The notes under the pieces were generated by a model. It did not search any database. It had not been told where the DNA came from and saw nothing but the letters and a program-made list of their open reading frames with translations. A stretch of 28,830 bases of DNA, taken from positions 1-28,830 of the forward strand of contig CAYPCH010000039.1 of assembly GCA_964409165.1 (NCBI GenBank), written 5' to 3'. Source of the stretch: CAYPCH01 sp964409165 (GTDB taxonomy: Bacteria; Bacillota; Clostridia; Acetivibrionales; Acetivibrionaceae). A program made the position numbers and the translations under genes. Positions within the stretch are counted from its first letter, which is position 1. The number at the start of each line of letters is the position of its first letter. Below, in pieces: positions 7,469-14,158 of this stretch.

Positions 7469-8191
7469 ATGTACGAAGAAAGAGTATACAGAAACCTTTT
7501 CAAAGGTATAAATCTTAAATTTTTTGATATTTGTGTTTATGAGACTGACCTCCGGATTGGATCGAAAAGGATTCTATCCGATGAGGCTCTGGTTCTTGTT
7601 AAAAAGTACAGAAAAGAGATTGAGGACTATATAGCTTTGCATCCTGAGTTTCTTAAAAGCTTGGAACCGGTTGAATGTCTGAAAAATGCACCCTTTATTG
7701 TGCGACAAATGATTGAGGCTTCAAAAAAAGTTGGAGTGGGTCCTATGGCTACGGTTGCAGGAGGGCTCAGTGAGCTTGTGGGCATTGAGCTGTTAAATTA
7801 TTCCGATGAAATTATAGTCGAAAATGGAGGAGACATATTTATTAAAACGTCCGTTCAAAGAAAAGTAGGCGTCTATGCAGGCAAGTCACCCTTAAGCGAA
7901 AAAATAGCCATTGTTATAGAACCTCATAGAACCCCTATGGGAATATGTACTTCGTCAGGCACTGTGGGACATTCCTTAAGTTTTGGAAAAGCAGATGCAG
8001 TAGTTGTTCTGTCAAAAGACACTTTCCTTTCGGATGCTGCTGCTACCTCGGTATGCAATATGGTAAAGGATGAAGAAGATATTGAAAAGGCAGTTGAATA
8101 TGCCGGGTCTATAGAAGGCGTTGAAGGTGTTCTTATAATAATGGGCGGGAAAATGGGGGCCTGGGGCGATATAAGCATTACAGGTTTTTAG
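7469..8191 (+). CDS. UPF0280 family protein (COG2122, ApbE-like), third homocysteine gene
   Basis: 240 residues from the ATG at 7469. The COG2122 family is a distant relative of the ApbE flavin transferase fold; the Methanosarcina member (MA1715) has been linked genetically and by neighbourhood to the COG1900/NIL-ferredoxin homocysteine route, exactly the arrangement seen here. Visible family features are MYEERVYRNLF at the start, GVGPMATVAGGLSE, ENGGDIFI, GICTSSGTVGHSLSFGKADA and the Asp/Ala-rich SDAAATSVCN. An upstream TTG (7436) and ATG (7451) are in frame, but the first lacks a ribosome site and the second has GGAG touching it; GGAG five bases before 7469 decides the start. The molecular role of this protein is not settled. 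Confidence 0.85.
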   Translation: MYEERVYRNLFKGINLKFFDICVYETDLRIGSKRILSDEALVLVKKYRKEIEDYIALHPEFLKSLEPVECLKNAPFIVRQMIEASKKVGVGPMATVAGGLSELVGIELLNYSDEIIVENGGDIFIKTSVQRKVGVYAGKSPLSEKIAIVIEPHRTPMGICTSSGTVGHSLSFGKADAVVVLSKDTFLSDAAATSVCNMVKDEEDIEKAVEYAGSIEGVEGVLIIMGGKMGAWGDISITGF

Positions 8192-8354
8192 TCATTTTCC
8201 TATGTACAATCATTTTCTACAATCATTTTTTACAATTATTTTTGTGATTAAACCCAAATTACTTTGTAAAAAAGTCTTTGTGAAAAAATAAAAAGTCTTT
8301 GTAAAAAAAATAAACAAAATCTTTTTTTTTTAGTCGAAATTAAAAATATTATGA
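8192..8354. other. AT-rich gap with degenerate short tandem repeats
   Basis: After the UPF0280 stop come near-repeats of ACAATCATTTT (three, degenerate) and two copies of AAAAGTCTTTGTNAAAAAA. No convincing hairpin terminator is seen; termination of the operon may rely on the T-rich DNA or run on into the next leader. Confidence 0.4.
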
Positions 8355-8360
8355 TATAAT
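8355..8360 (+). promoter_or_regulatory. Probable -10 box for the NifU-like/GGGtGRT operon
   Basis: Perfect TATAAT; the -35 region 17 bp upstream (around 8332-8337) is poor. Position and the downstream structured leader make it the best promoter candidate for the following two genes. Confidence 0.45.
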
Positions 8361-8363
8361 GTT

Positions 8364-8624
8364 TAATTGAATGCAAAAAGCTTATACAATCTTAGCTGTG
8401 CATTCAATTAAGGGATGAGTGAAATATTGCTTCTGCTTCTACTTTTACTAAGTTGCTATTTGGCTTCAAATAGCCGTTTATGCGAAAACAGCAGTGCATG
8501 ATATTTTTTCATCATACCTGAACAATGCATATGATTTCCGAAATCCATAATAGAATTGTGAGGATTTTTGCGAAACATAAATTTTCTTTAATCTATAAAG
8601 TTATAGTAGAGGGGGATAAGATTC
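8364..8624 (+). promoter_or_regulatory. Long, structured 5' leader (candidate cis-acting RNA)
   Basis: About 260 nt between the -10 box and the NifU-like start. It begins with a perfect 12-bp inverted repeat, TAATTGAATGCA (8364-8375) / TGCATTCAATTA (8399-8410), within which AGCT/AGCT can pair further. A second perfect 8-bp hairpin with a GCTT loop is at 8455-8474 (GCTATTTG / CAAATAGC), and a small GATTT-CCG-AAATC hairpin is at 8533-8545. No T-box, SAM-I or other consensus I know is present, and there is no short terminator hairpin before the start codon. Leader length and paired regions are seen; a regulatory role is inferred. Confidence 0.45.
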
Positions 8625-9317
8625 ATGAATTATTCACACGAAGTTAAAAACATGATTTGTGTTAAAAAAGGACCGAATCATGGACCGGCGCCAATTCCTC
8701 AGGAAGGAAAGTGGGTTAAGGCGAAAGAAGTTACCGATATATCGGGTCTGTCACATGGAGTGGGCTGGTGTGCTCCTCAGCAGGGTTGTTGCAAACTTAC
8801 CTTGAATGTTAAGAATGGTATAATTGAAGAAGCTCTGGTTGAGACATTAGGTTGCACAGGTATGACCCATTCAGCGGCTATGGCTGCGGAAATACTTGGT
8901 GGCAAGACAATGCTTGAGGCTCTCAATACTGACTTGGTATGTGATGCTATCAACGTTGCTATGAGGGAAATTTTCAAGCAGTTGGTTTACGGAAGAACCC
9001 AGACAGCTTTTTCAGAAGACGGTCTGCCTATAGGTGCAGGACTTGAAGATTTGGGTAAAGGTCTTCGTTCCCAGGTGGGTACAATGTTTGGAACAAAAGA
9101 CAAGGGTGTAAGATATCTGGAAATGGCAGAAGGCTATATATTGAACATTGGTCTTGATGAGAACAACGAAGTAATTGGCTATAAATTTGTTCATCTTGGC
9201 AAAATGATGGAAGCTATCAGAAAAGGTATAGATCCGAAGGAAGCTTATGAGAAGAATATAGGCACTTACGGAAGGTTTGCCGAAGCTGTTAAGGTAATAG
9301 ACCCAAGAAATGAATAG
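8625..9317 (+). CDS. NifU-like iron-sulfur scaffold protein paired with GGGtGRT protein
   Basis: 230 residues. The middle resembles the NifU/IscU N-terminal scaffold fold: a Cys-rich approach (Cys49, Cys55, Cys56 in GWCAPQQGCCKL), a GIIEEALVETLGCTGMTHSA core with Cys77, then AAEILGGKTMLEAL and Cys106 (DLVCDAINV), parallel to the three-cysteine cluster assembly site of NifU. It has about 90 extra C-terminal residues (KGVRYLEMAEGYI to the end) not found in IscU. GAGGGGG precedes the ATG. It is 30 bp upstream of the GGGtGRT gene and surely co-transcribed. The Fe-S scaffold role is inferred from the fold; the specific client is unknown. Confidence 0.75.
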   Translation: MNYSHEVKNMICVKKGPNHGPAPIPQEGKWVKAKEVTDISGLSHGVGWCAPQQGCCKLTLNVKNGIIEEALVETLGCTGMTHSAAMAAEILGGKTMLEALNTDLVCDAINVAMREIFKQLVYGRTQTAFSEDGLPIGAGLEDLGKGLRSQVGTMFGTKDKGVRYLEMAEGYILNIGLDENNEVIGYKFVHLGKMMEAIRKGIDPKEAYEKNIGTYGRFAEAVKVIDPRNE

Positions 9318-9347
9318 TCAATAATAAAAGAAGAGAGGTGAATTAAA

Positions 9348-10346
9348 GTGGTTAGATTTGAAGGTTATGAGAGAAGAATAGATGGAATAAATAAATGCAT
9401 TGCAGAGTATGGCTTTAAGAGCATTGAGGAAGTCAGGGATTTCTGTTTTTCAAAAGGTATAGATGTTGATAAGATTGTAAAGGACGTACAGCCGATAGCA
9501 TTTGAAAACGCTGTATGGGCATACACATTAGGCTGTGCAATAGCTTTGAAAAAAGGCGTAAAGACTGCTTCAGAAGCTGCAGAGGCAATAGGTATCGGAC
9601 TTCAGGCTTTTTGCATACCTGGTTCTGTTGCAGACAGCAGGAAAGTTGGTATAGGGCATGGAAATCTTGGCGCAATGCTCTTGAAAGAAGAAACAAAATG
9701 TTTCTGCTTCCTTGCAGGTCATGAATCCTTTGCTGCAGCTGAAGGTGCTATTGGGATAGCAAAGACTGCAAACAAGGTAAGAAAAGAGCCTTTAAAGGTT
9801 ATATTGAGCGGTTTGGGCAAAGACGCGGCATACATAATTTCAAGGATTAACGGATTTACATATGTTAAAACCGAGTATGATTACGGCACTGGTATTTTGA
9901 AAACCGTTGAAGAAAAGGCTTTCTCCAGCGGTGATAGATCGAAAGTCAAGGTGTATGGTTCAGACGATGTTTCTGAGGGAGTCGCAATTATGGCGAAGGA
10001 GGGCGTTGACGTATCTATTACCGGTAACTCAACTAATCCTACTAGATTCCAACATCTTGTTGCAGGCACATATAAGAAATGGGTCACCGAAAACGGTAAA
10101 AAGTATTTTTCAGTCGCCTCAGGAGGAGGAACAGGAAGAACGCTTCACCCCGATAATATGGCAGCAGGACCTGCATCTTACGGCTTGACAGATTCAATGG
10201 GCAGAATGCATGGAGATGCTCAGTTTGCAGGTTCATCCTCAGTTCCTGCACATGTTGAGATGATGGGACTGATTGGAATGGGCAACAATCCTATGGTTGG
10301 TGCGACCGTTGCAGTTGCAGTTGCAGTTGAAGAAGCTGTAAAGTAA
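9348..10346 (+). CDS. GGGtGRT protein, function unknown
   Basis: 332 residues with the motif that names the family, GGGTGRT at 259-265, followed by LHPDNMAAGPASYGLTDSMG. Other conserved-looking stretches are FCIPGSVADSRKVGIGHGNL (88-107), CFCFLAGHESFAAAEGA (118-134) and an Ala/Val-rich end. The many Gly loops suggest a nucleotide- or cofactor-binding fold, but I cannot name one. Cysteines at 63, 89, 118 and 120 are candidates for cluster or thiol chemistry with the NifU-like partner. It starts at GTG with GAGAGGTG upstream. The family is widespread in anaerobes (Clostridia, Bacteroidetes), always, as far as I recall, next to this scaffold gene. No terminator precedes the MITE-like element that begins 4 bp after the stop. 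Confidence 0.8.
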   Translation: MVRFEGYERRIDGINKCIAEYGFKSIEEVRDFCFSKGIDVDKIVKDVQPIAFENAVWAYTLGCAIALKKGVKTASEAAEAIGIGLQAFCIPGSVADSRKVGIGHGNLGAMLLKEETKCFCFLAGHESFAAAEGAIGIAKTANKVRKEPLKVILSGLGKDAAYIISRINGFTYVKTEYDYGTGILKTVEEKAFSSGDRSKVKVYGSDDVSEGVAIMAKEGVDVSITGNSTNPTRFQHLVAGTYKKWVTENGKKYFSVASGGGTGRTLHPDNMAAGPASYGLTDSMGRMHGDAQFAGSSSVPAHVEMMGLIGMGNNPMVGATVAVAVAVEEAVK

Positions 10347-10350
10347 TCTA

Positions 10351-10483
10351 CTCAACTTTTCCACTTATAGTATTTTGAGGCTCTGGTTGCTCACAAGTTA
10401 AGGTCAAAAAGTTTACTTTTTGACCGCGATGAGCAATGTTGCGTTAGTGGCAAAGAGCCCATAAATACTGTGGGAAAGTTGAG
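10351..10483. mobile_element. MITE-like palindromic element, copy A
   Basis: 133 bp, ends CTCAACTTTTCCAC and GTGGGAAAGTTGAG forming imperfect terminal inverted repeats. It is palindromic over most of its length: TATTTTGAGGCTCT pairs with AGAGCCCATAAATA, GTTGCTCA with TGAGCAAT, and the centre is a perfect hairpin GGTCAAAAA / TTTTTGACC (10402-10425). It is flanked by an exact 7-bp direct repeat TAATCTA (10344-10350 and 10484-10490). A second copy, about 85% identical, is at 23761-23892. No coding capacity, so a non-autonomous element; the transposase that moved it is not in this window. It begins 4 bp after the GGGtGRT stop and, as RNA, would form a long hairpin there. Confidence 0.75.
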
Positions 10484-10568
10484 TAATCTATTTTTAATCT
10501 GTCTAAGGACTTAAAGACTCTTAAGTATTTAAAAGAATTTTAGCACTTTGAAAATTTTAGATGTAAAT

Positions 10569-10602
10569 AAAACTGAGTACCCATTGAGGGTACTTAGTTT
10601 TA
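10569..10602. terminator. Bidirectional intrinsic terminator
   Basis: Stem AAAACTGAGTACCC / GGGTACTTAGTTTT (one G-U pair), loop ATTGA, with A and T runs on either side. It lies between the convergent GGGtGRT and TadG-like genes and can serve both. Confidence 0.8.
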
Positions 10603-10656
10603 ATAGAGCCACTTCTTGAAAGGAAATCCGGCAAAAAGCGAGAAGTGTCTGGATTT

Positions 10657-11574
10657 TTACTCTACAAGTTTTATGCCATAGGTTCCATAGTCGTTTATAT
10701 CCGGAGATGTTTCACCGTCTGCCTGGTAGGTTATAAACCTTCCTTTAATCTCTGTATGTCCTCCCGAGTTTACTGCACCTTCTAGGAAGAATGTTGCAAA
10801 GCCCAATACCAATACGTTTTCTTTCCCATTAACTTGAAGGGTGTTTACAACCGGAATGAATATTATCCTGTCGCAGTTTTTATTATAATATGTATAGGTG
10901 CAGGGGGGAACATGGTTACATCTGCTTATAAGAGTATCTATGGCTCTTTCTGTCTTTTTTGCAATAACTCCGGTTTCAGTAGGGATTATATCACCTACGG
11001 CAATGGTACCTCCATAACCGTTTAGAAGGTTGCTTTCATAAACAGCTGCACCGCTTCCACCTAGGGAAATAGCAGCATAGTTTCCGCTGTATCCACCACT
11101 GGCTCCTTCTTTCAGAGTGTAGAGCTGGCCGTAGGCAAAGGTTTGCTGTACCACTGCTATTGGACGGCAACCGCTTATAGCGGAAATATTTTCAACCTTT
11201 GACTTTGCTGTTGCTGCAACATCCTTAAAATATTCGCCAAAGATTTTTGCGAAGTAAGTATTCACTCTTTTTTTGGCTTTTACTTCAATAGAGCGGTTTA
11301 TTGCGTCAACCGTAATGGTTGCATCACTTAAATTGCTGTTGTTTTTGTCTATGTAGGAAGTAACCACATTTCTTGTATTATCAACATTTGTAACCAGCTC
11401 TTGTGCTCCTGCTAAAGCAGCAGCATCAACTGTATTGGAAAGCCGTGATTTTTCATATGTGATTATGCCTATATCAACGGAGATAGCTGCAAACCCTGCA
11501 ATTACAGCAAGCATTATAGCAAAGAAGAGTGTTGATGTGCCTTTGTGGTTTTTAAGAATTAGGTGCAGATTCAT
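10657..11574 (-). CDS. TadG-like Flp pilus assembly / pseudopilin family protein
   Basis: 305 residues. The N-terminus (GTSTLFFAIMLAVIAGFAAI, then SVDIGIITYEKSRLSNTVDAAALAGAQEL) is the Tad domain (PF13400): one membrane anchor followed by the characteristic amphipathic DAAALAGA stretch. The remaining 230 residues are extracytoplasmic, mostly beta, with Cys at SGCRP and CNHVPPCTY/NKNCD that might pair. AGGAGGT lies 6 bases before the ATG. No tadA, tadB, tadC or flp genes are in the window, so it is an orphan here, as often in Clostridia. It probably sits on the outer face of the membrane; any pilus role is inferred from the family only. Confidence 0.75.
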   Translation of the reverse strand: MNLHLILKNHKGTSTLFFAIMLAVIAGFAAISVDIGIITYEKSRLSNTVDAAALAGAQELVTNVDNTRNVVTSYIDKNNSNLSDATITVDAINRSIEVKAKKRVNTYFAKIFGEYFKDVAATAKSKVENISAISGCRPIAVVQQTFAYGQLYTLKEGASGGYSGNYAAISLGGSGAAVYESNLLNGYGGTIAVGDIIPTETGVIAKKTERAIDTLISRCNHVPPCTYTYYNKNCDRIIFIPVVNTLQVNGKENVLVLGFATFFLEGAVNSGGHTEIKGRFITYQADGETSPDINDYGTYGIKLVE

Positions 11575-11881
11575 AAATATTACCTCCTGTTTGTTTGGAG
11601 CTACATCCGTGATGTAATTTAGGGATACCTAAAGACGTAATGTAAATGAAGGGCGATTTTTCCCCTATATATATATATTCGACAAAAGATTGAAAAATCA
11701 TGTCATAGTGATTAGGCATAAAGCCTTAACTTTTAATAGTTGTTTGTACCTGTCTGATTATAATTCTTAAGTACCAAAGAAGCATTGAAAAGTGGGACAA
11801 TCTGCCTGACCTTCTTAACAATATGAAAATTGCTTTTATTTTCAAACTTTTTTAGGTCTCTTGGAGTGAAATGAAAGAGGC

Positions 11882-11916
11882 AAAAAGCGAGGGACTCAAT
11901 GTCCTGAGCCTTTTTG
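11882..11916 (+). terminator. Terminator-like hairpin with no obvious upstream gene
   Basis: AAAAAGCGAGGGAC / GTCCTGAGCCTTTTT with a small loop, imperfect but long, followed by TTTTTG on the plus strand. There is no plus-strand gene for 1.5 kb upstream, so it may mark the end of an unrecognised short transcript or be bifunctional with the minus-strand side. Confidence 0.4.
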
Positions 11917-11972
11917 TTGATGTACATAAGTATAATAGAATGTAAAGTTTATGTACTTCCAATGATTATCTT

Positions 11973-12001
11973 TTGTATTTTTTACTCTCTGGTAGTATAA
12001 T
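11973..12001 (+). promoter_or_regulatory. Possible proB promoter
   Basis: TTGTAT (11973-11978), 17-bp spacer, perfect TATAAT (11996-12001), 110 bp before the proB start. The -35 is weak (3 of 6). Confidence 0.45.
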
Positions 12002-12110
12002 TGATATATTAAAAAAAACAGCTAAAAGTTTTAGAGGTACAAATATAAAAGTATGATTGCAATGCATATTAAAGATGTGTGGCAAAGTACCGGGATGAGG
12101 GGAAATAATT

Positions 12111-12935
12111 ATGGACTTTGAAAATTTACGTGCGGGGTTGGGTAGCTCCGAACGGATAGTGATAAAGGTGGGGACTTCCACGCTTACATATGACACGGGC
12201 AATGTAAATTTTGCCAGAATTGAAAAGCTTGCGATGGTAATCTCAGACATGATAAACCAAGGCAAAGAAGTGGTGCTGGTTACTTCCGGAGCCATAGGAG
12301 TTGGGATAAGCAAGCTGAAGCTTAAATCCAAGCCGAAGACTGTTAGAGAAAAACAAGCTATTGCAGCTGTTGGACAGTGCGAGCTTATGTACATATACAG
12401 TAAGTTTTTTTCGGAGTACGGGCATGTGGTTGGACAGATACTTTTAACAAAAGATGTTGTAGAAAATGACACAAGCAAAAGAAATGTCATTAATACGTTT
12501 GAAACTTTGATGGAAAATGGTATAATACCTGTAGTTAATGAAAATGATTCAGTTGCTGTTGATGAATTAGAATTAGGCGTTAACCGAGTTATTGGTGATA
12601 ATGATACTTTATCCGCTATAGTTGCAGAGTTGGTGAATGCAGATCTGCTCATATTATTATCCGATATTGATGGATTTTATGATTGTGACCCCAGAAAAAG
12701 CAAATGCTCAAAGCTTATATCTGTAATAGAAGAAATAACCCCTGAGCTTGAAGAGTGTGCAGGGGGAGTAGGTACATCCAGAGGCACGGGGGGCATGGTT
12801 ACAAAGCTTACCGCTGCTAAAATTGCGACATCTGCGGGGATAAATATGGTTATTGCCAATGGGGATGACCCGCATATAATTGCAGACATAATTAGCGGAA
12901 AGGATGTGGGCTCACTTTTTGTACGCAGAAAATAG
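12111..12935 (+). CDS. proB: Glutamate 5-kinase
   Basis: First enzyme of proline synthesis: phosphorylates L-glutamate to gamma-glutamyl phosphate. 274 residues carrying only the amino-acid-kinase domain; the C-terminal PUA domain of E. coli ProB (367 aa) is absent, as in many short forms. Motifs: IVIKVGTSTL (phosphate loop lysine), LVTSGAIGVG, NENDSV, VIGDNDTLSA, LSDIDGFYDCDPR and RGTGGMVTKLTAAKIA. GAGGGGA precedes the ATG by about 7 bases. proA is not adjacent, which is unusual since the two are normally an operon; the next gene starts 48 bp downstream and belongs to the exporter cluster. Feedback inhibition by proline would be expected through this domain. Confidence 0.93.
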   Translation: MDFENLRAGLGSSERIVIKVGTSTLTYDTGNVNFARIEKLAMVISDMINQGKEVVLVTSGAIGVGISKLKLKSKPKTVREKQAIAAVGQCELMYIYSKFFSEYGHVVGQILLTKDVVENDTSKRNVINTFETLMENGIIPVVNENDSVAVDELELGVNRVIGDNDTLSAIVAELVNADLLILLSDIDGFYDCDPRKSKCSKLISVIEEITPELEECAGGVGTSRGTGGMVTKLTAAKIATSAGINMVIANGDDPHIIADIISGKDVGSLFVRRK

Positions 12936-12983
12936 ACTATTTTATATTAATTAATGCTAATATCTTGAGAGGAGGGAGCAACT

Positions 12984-14144
12984 TTGAAAAAAGCAGTATC
13001 AATATTGTTGGTTTCTTTAATACTGGTTTTTGCGTTTCAAACAAACGCGGAGGAGAAAGAAGAAAGTGTTATTTCCTATAATACGGCAGTTAAAATGATG
13101 AAGGAAAACAATAACGCTGTAAAAAAAGCCAAAGTATCGGAAAGACAGGCTTTTTTCCAGTATAATAATACGGTTCAGAGTACAAGAGGCAGAAATACCG
13201 AAAATGTGAAGGTTCAAACTCCATTTGGAGAAATGACTTTCAAATTACCTGCGAACGCTCAGATGTTTATGTCATTGAATAAGGAATTTATGCCCAAGCA
13301 GATGAAATTTGCCTGGGATATGTCTGTCCAAAGCGGTAATATTACTGAAACAGCTCTTTCGTTGGGCTTGAGGGATCTTTACCTTGGATTTTTGAAATCG
13401 GATTGGGATTATAAAATCGGTTTAAAGAAGCTTGGACTTGCTGAAAAGAAATTTAATGTCAATAAGCTCAAATTGGAGCGGGGACTTATTTCCAAGCTTG
13501 ATTTTGATGAGGCGGAGTATCAATACATAAAAGCCCAGAAGGATCTTAATGCACTTAAGAGAACCCGGGAGAATATGCAGCGTAGCTTCAATTCGTTTAT
13601 AGGTGTTCCGTTAGATACTGAATATGACAATGTTCTGTACGAAGATATGTCGGTTAGAAATAAGATAGAACCACTGGAGTATTATGTTGAAAGTGCATTG
13701 GAGGAAAGACTTGAAATAAGTAGCATAGAAGCCCAAATGGATCTGATTAAGCTCAGCATGGAGATTTCTGAAAGAAACCGTGCCAACGAGATTTATACAG
13801 ATATAAGAAAAAGTTACGAGAGCAGTGCAAGAGACCTTGAGTCCCTTAAGGCAAAGCTTGAAAAAGCGAAGTTTGATGTAGAAAACAACATAAAAACTGC
13901 ATATATAGAGATGAAAAAGGAAAGCTTCAATGTTCAGAACATGGCAAAAACATTGGAAATGCAAAAGAGAAGCTACGAAAAGATTAAAAAACAGTATGAT
14001 CAGGGGTTGATACCCGGTATTATTCTTGAAGAGATGGAAATAGGTCTCGAAGAGTTGCAAAGCGGTTTTAATCTTGTTGTTTACAACTATAATACTAAGG
14101 TTATGAAATTAAAAGAAGCTGCTGGCTTAGGTCCGGCATATTAG
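12984..14144 (+). CDS. TolC-family protein, exporter component 1
   Basis: 386 residues with a signal peptide (MKKAVSILLVSLILVFAFQTNA, cleavage likely after Ala22). It has the two-repeat, long-helix pattern of outer-membrane efflux proteins (PF02321): residues 30-205 and 230-386, each with heptad-rich helices and the typical KLKLERGLISKLDFDEAEY / YDQGLIPGIILEEME turn motif. It is shorter than TolC (about 470 mature), and the second repeat has only a short loop (RNRANEIYTDIRKS) where TolC has barrel strands. TTG start with GGAGGGA 6 bases upstream. It likely works with the fusion protein and permease encoded downstream as an extracytoplasmic helical conduit; what it exports is unknown. Confidence 0.75.
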   Translation: MKKAVSILLVSLILVFAFQTNAEEKEESVISYNTAVKMMKENNNAVKKAKVSERQAFFQYNNTVQSTRGRNTENVKVQTPFGEMTFKLPANAQMFMSLNKEFMPKQMKFAWDMSVQSGNITETALSLGLRDLYLGFLKSDWDYKIGLKKLGLAEKKFNVNKLKLERGLISKLDFDEAEYQYIKAQKDLNALKRTRENMQRSFNSFIGVPLDTEYDNVLYEDMSVRNKIEPLEYYVESALEERLEISSIEAQMDLIKLSMEISERNRANEIYTDIRKSYESSARDLESLKAKLEKAKFDVENNIKTAYIEMKKESFNVQNMAKTLEMQKRSYEKIKKQYDQGLIPGIILEEMEIGLEELQSGFNLVVYNYNTKVMKLKEAAGLGPAY

Positions 14145-14158
14145 AGAGGGTGGTGCAT

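Larger units (their letters stand above)
11575..12110. other. Intergenic region between TadG-like gene and proB
   Basis: Divergent-promoter region of over 500 bp. It holds a 6-bp hairpin TTTAGG-GATA-CCTAAA at 11620-11635 in the TadG-like leader, a run of TA dinucleotides (about 11667-11678), a terminator-like hairpin at 11882-11916 and the proB promoter. I see no supported gene in it; a 64-codon open frame on the minus strand (11733-11927) runs through the hairpin and has no ribosome site. Confidence 0.5.

Noticed and set aside
8364..8624. T-box or SAM riboswitch ahead of the NifU-like gene
   Set aside because: The T-box AGGGTGGNACCGCG element and the SAM-I core are absent, and there is no terminator/antiterminator pair before the start.
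10351..10483. Interpreting the palindromic element as a structured small RNA
   Set aside because: Two copies with different flanks and 7-bp direct repeats fit transposition better, although RNA-level effects remain possible.
11733..11927. 64-codon open frame on the minus strand
   Set aside because: No ribosome site, no recognisable family, and it runs through a terminator-like hairpin.
12002..12110. Proline T-box ahead of proB
   Set aside because: No T-box consensus and the space after the promoter is too short.
11966..12652. 228-codon open frame antisense to proB
   Set aside because: It is a mirror frame of a well-conserved kinase gene; low-complexity Ser/Thr/Phe content and no ribosome site.
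13611..14060. 149-codon open frame antisense to the first TolC-like gene
   Set aside because: Phe/Leu/Cys-rich composition typical of the complement of Lys/Glu-rich helices; no ribosome site.
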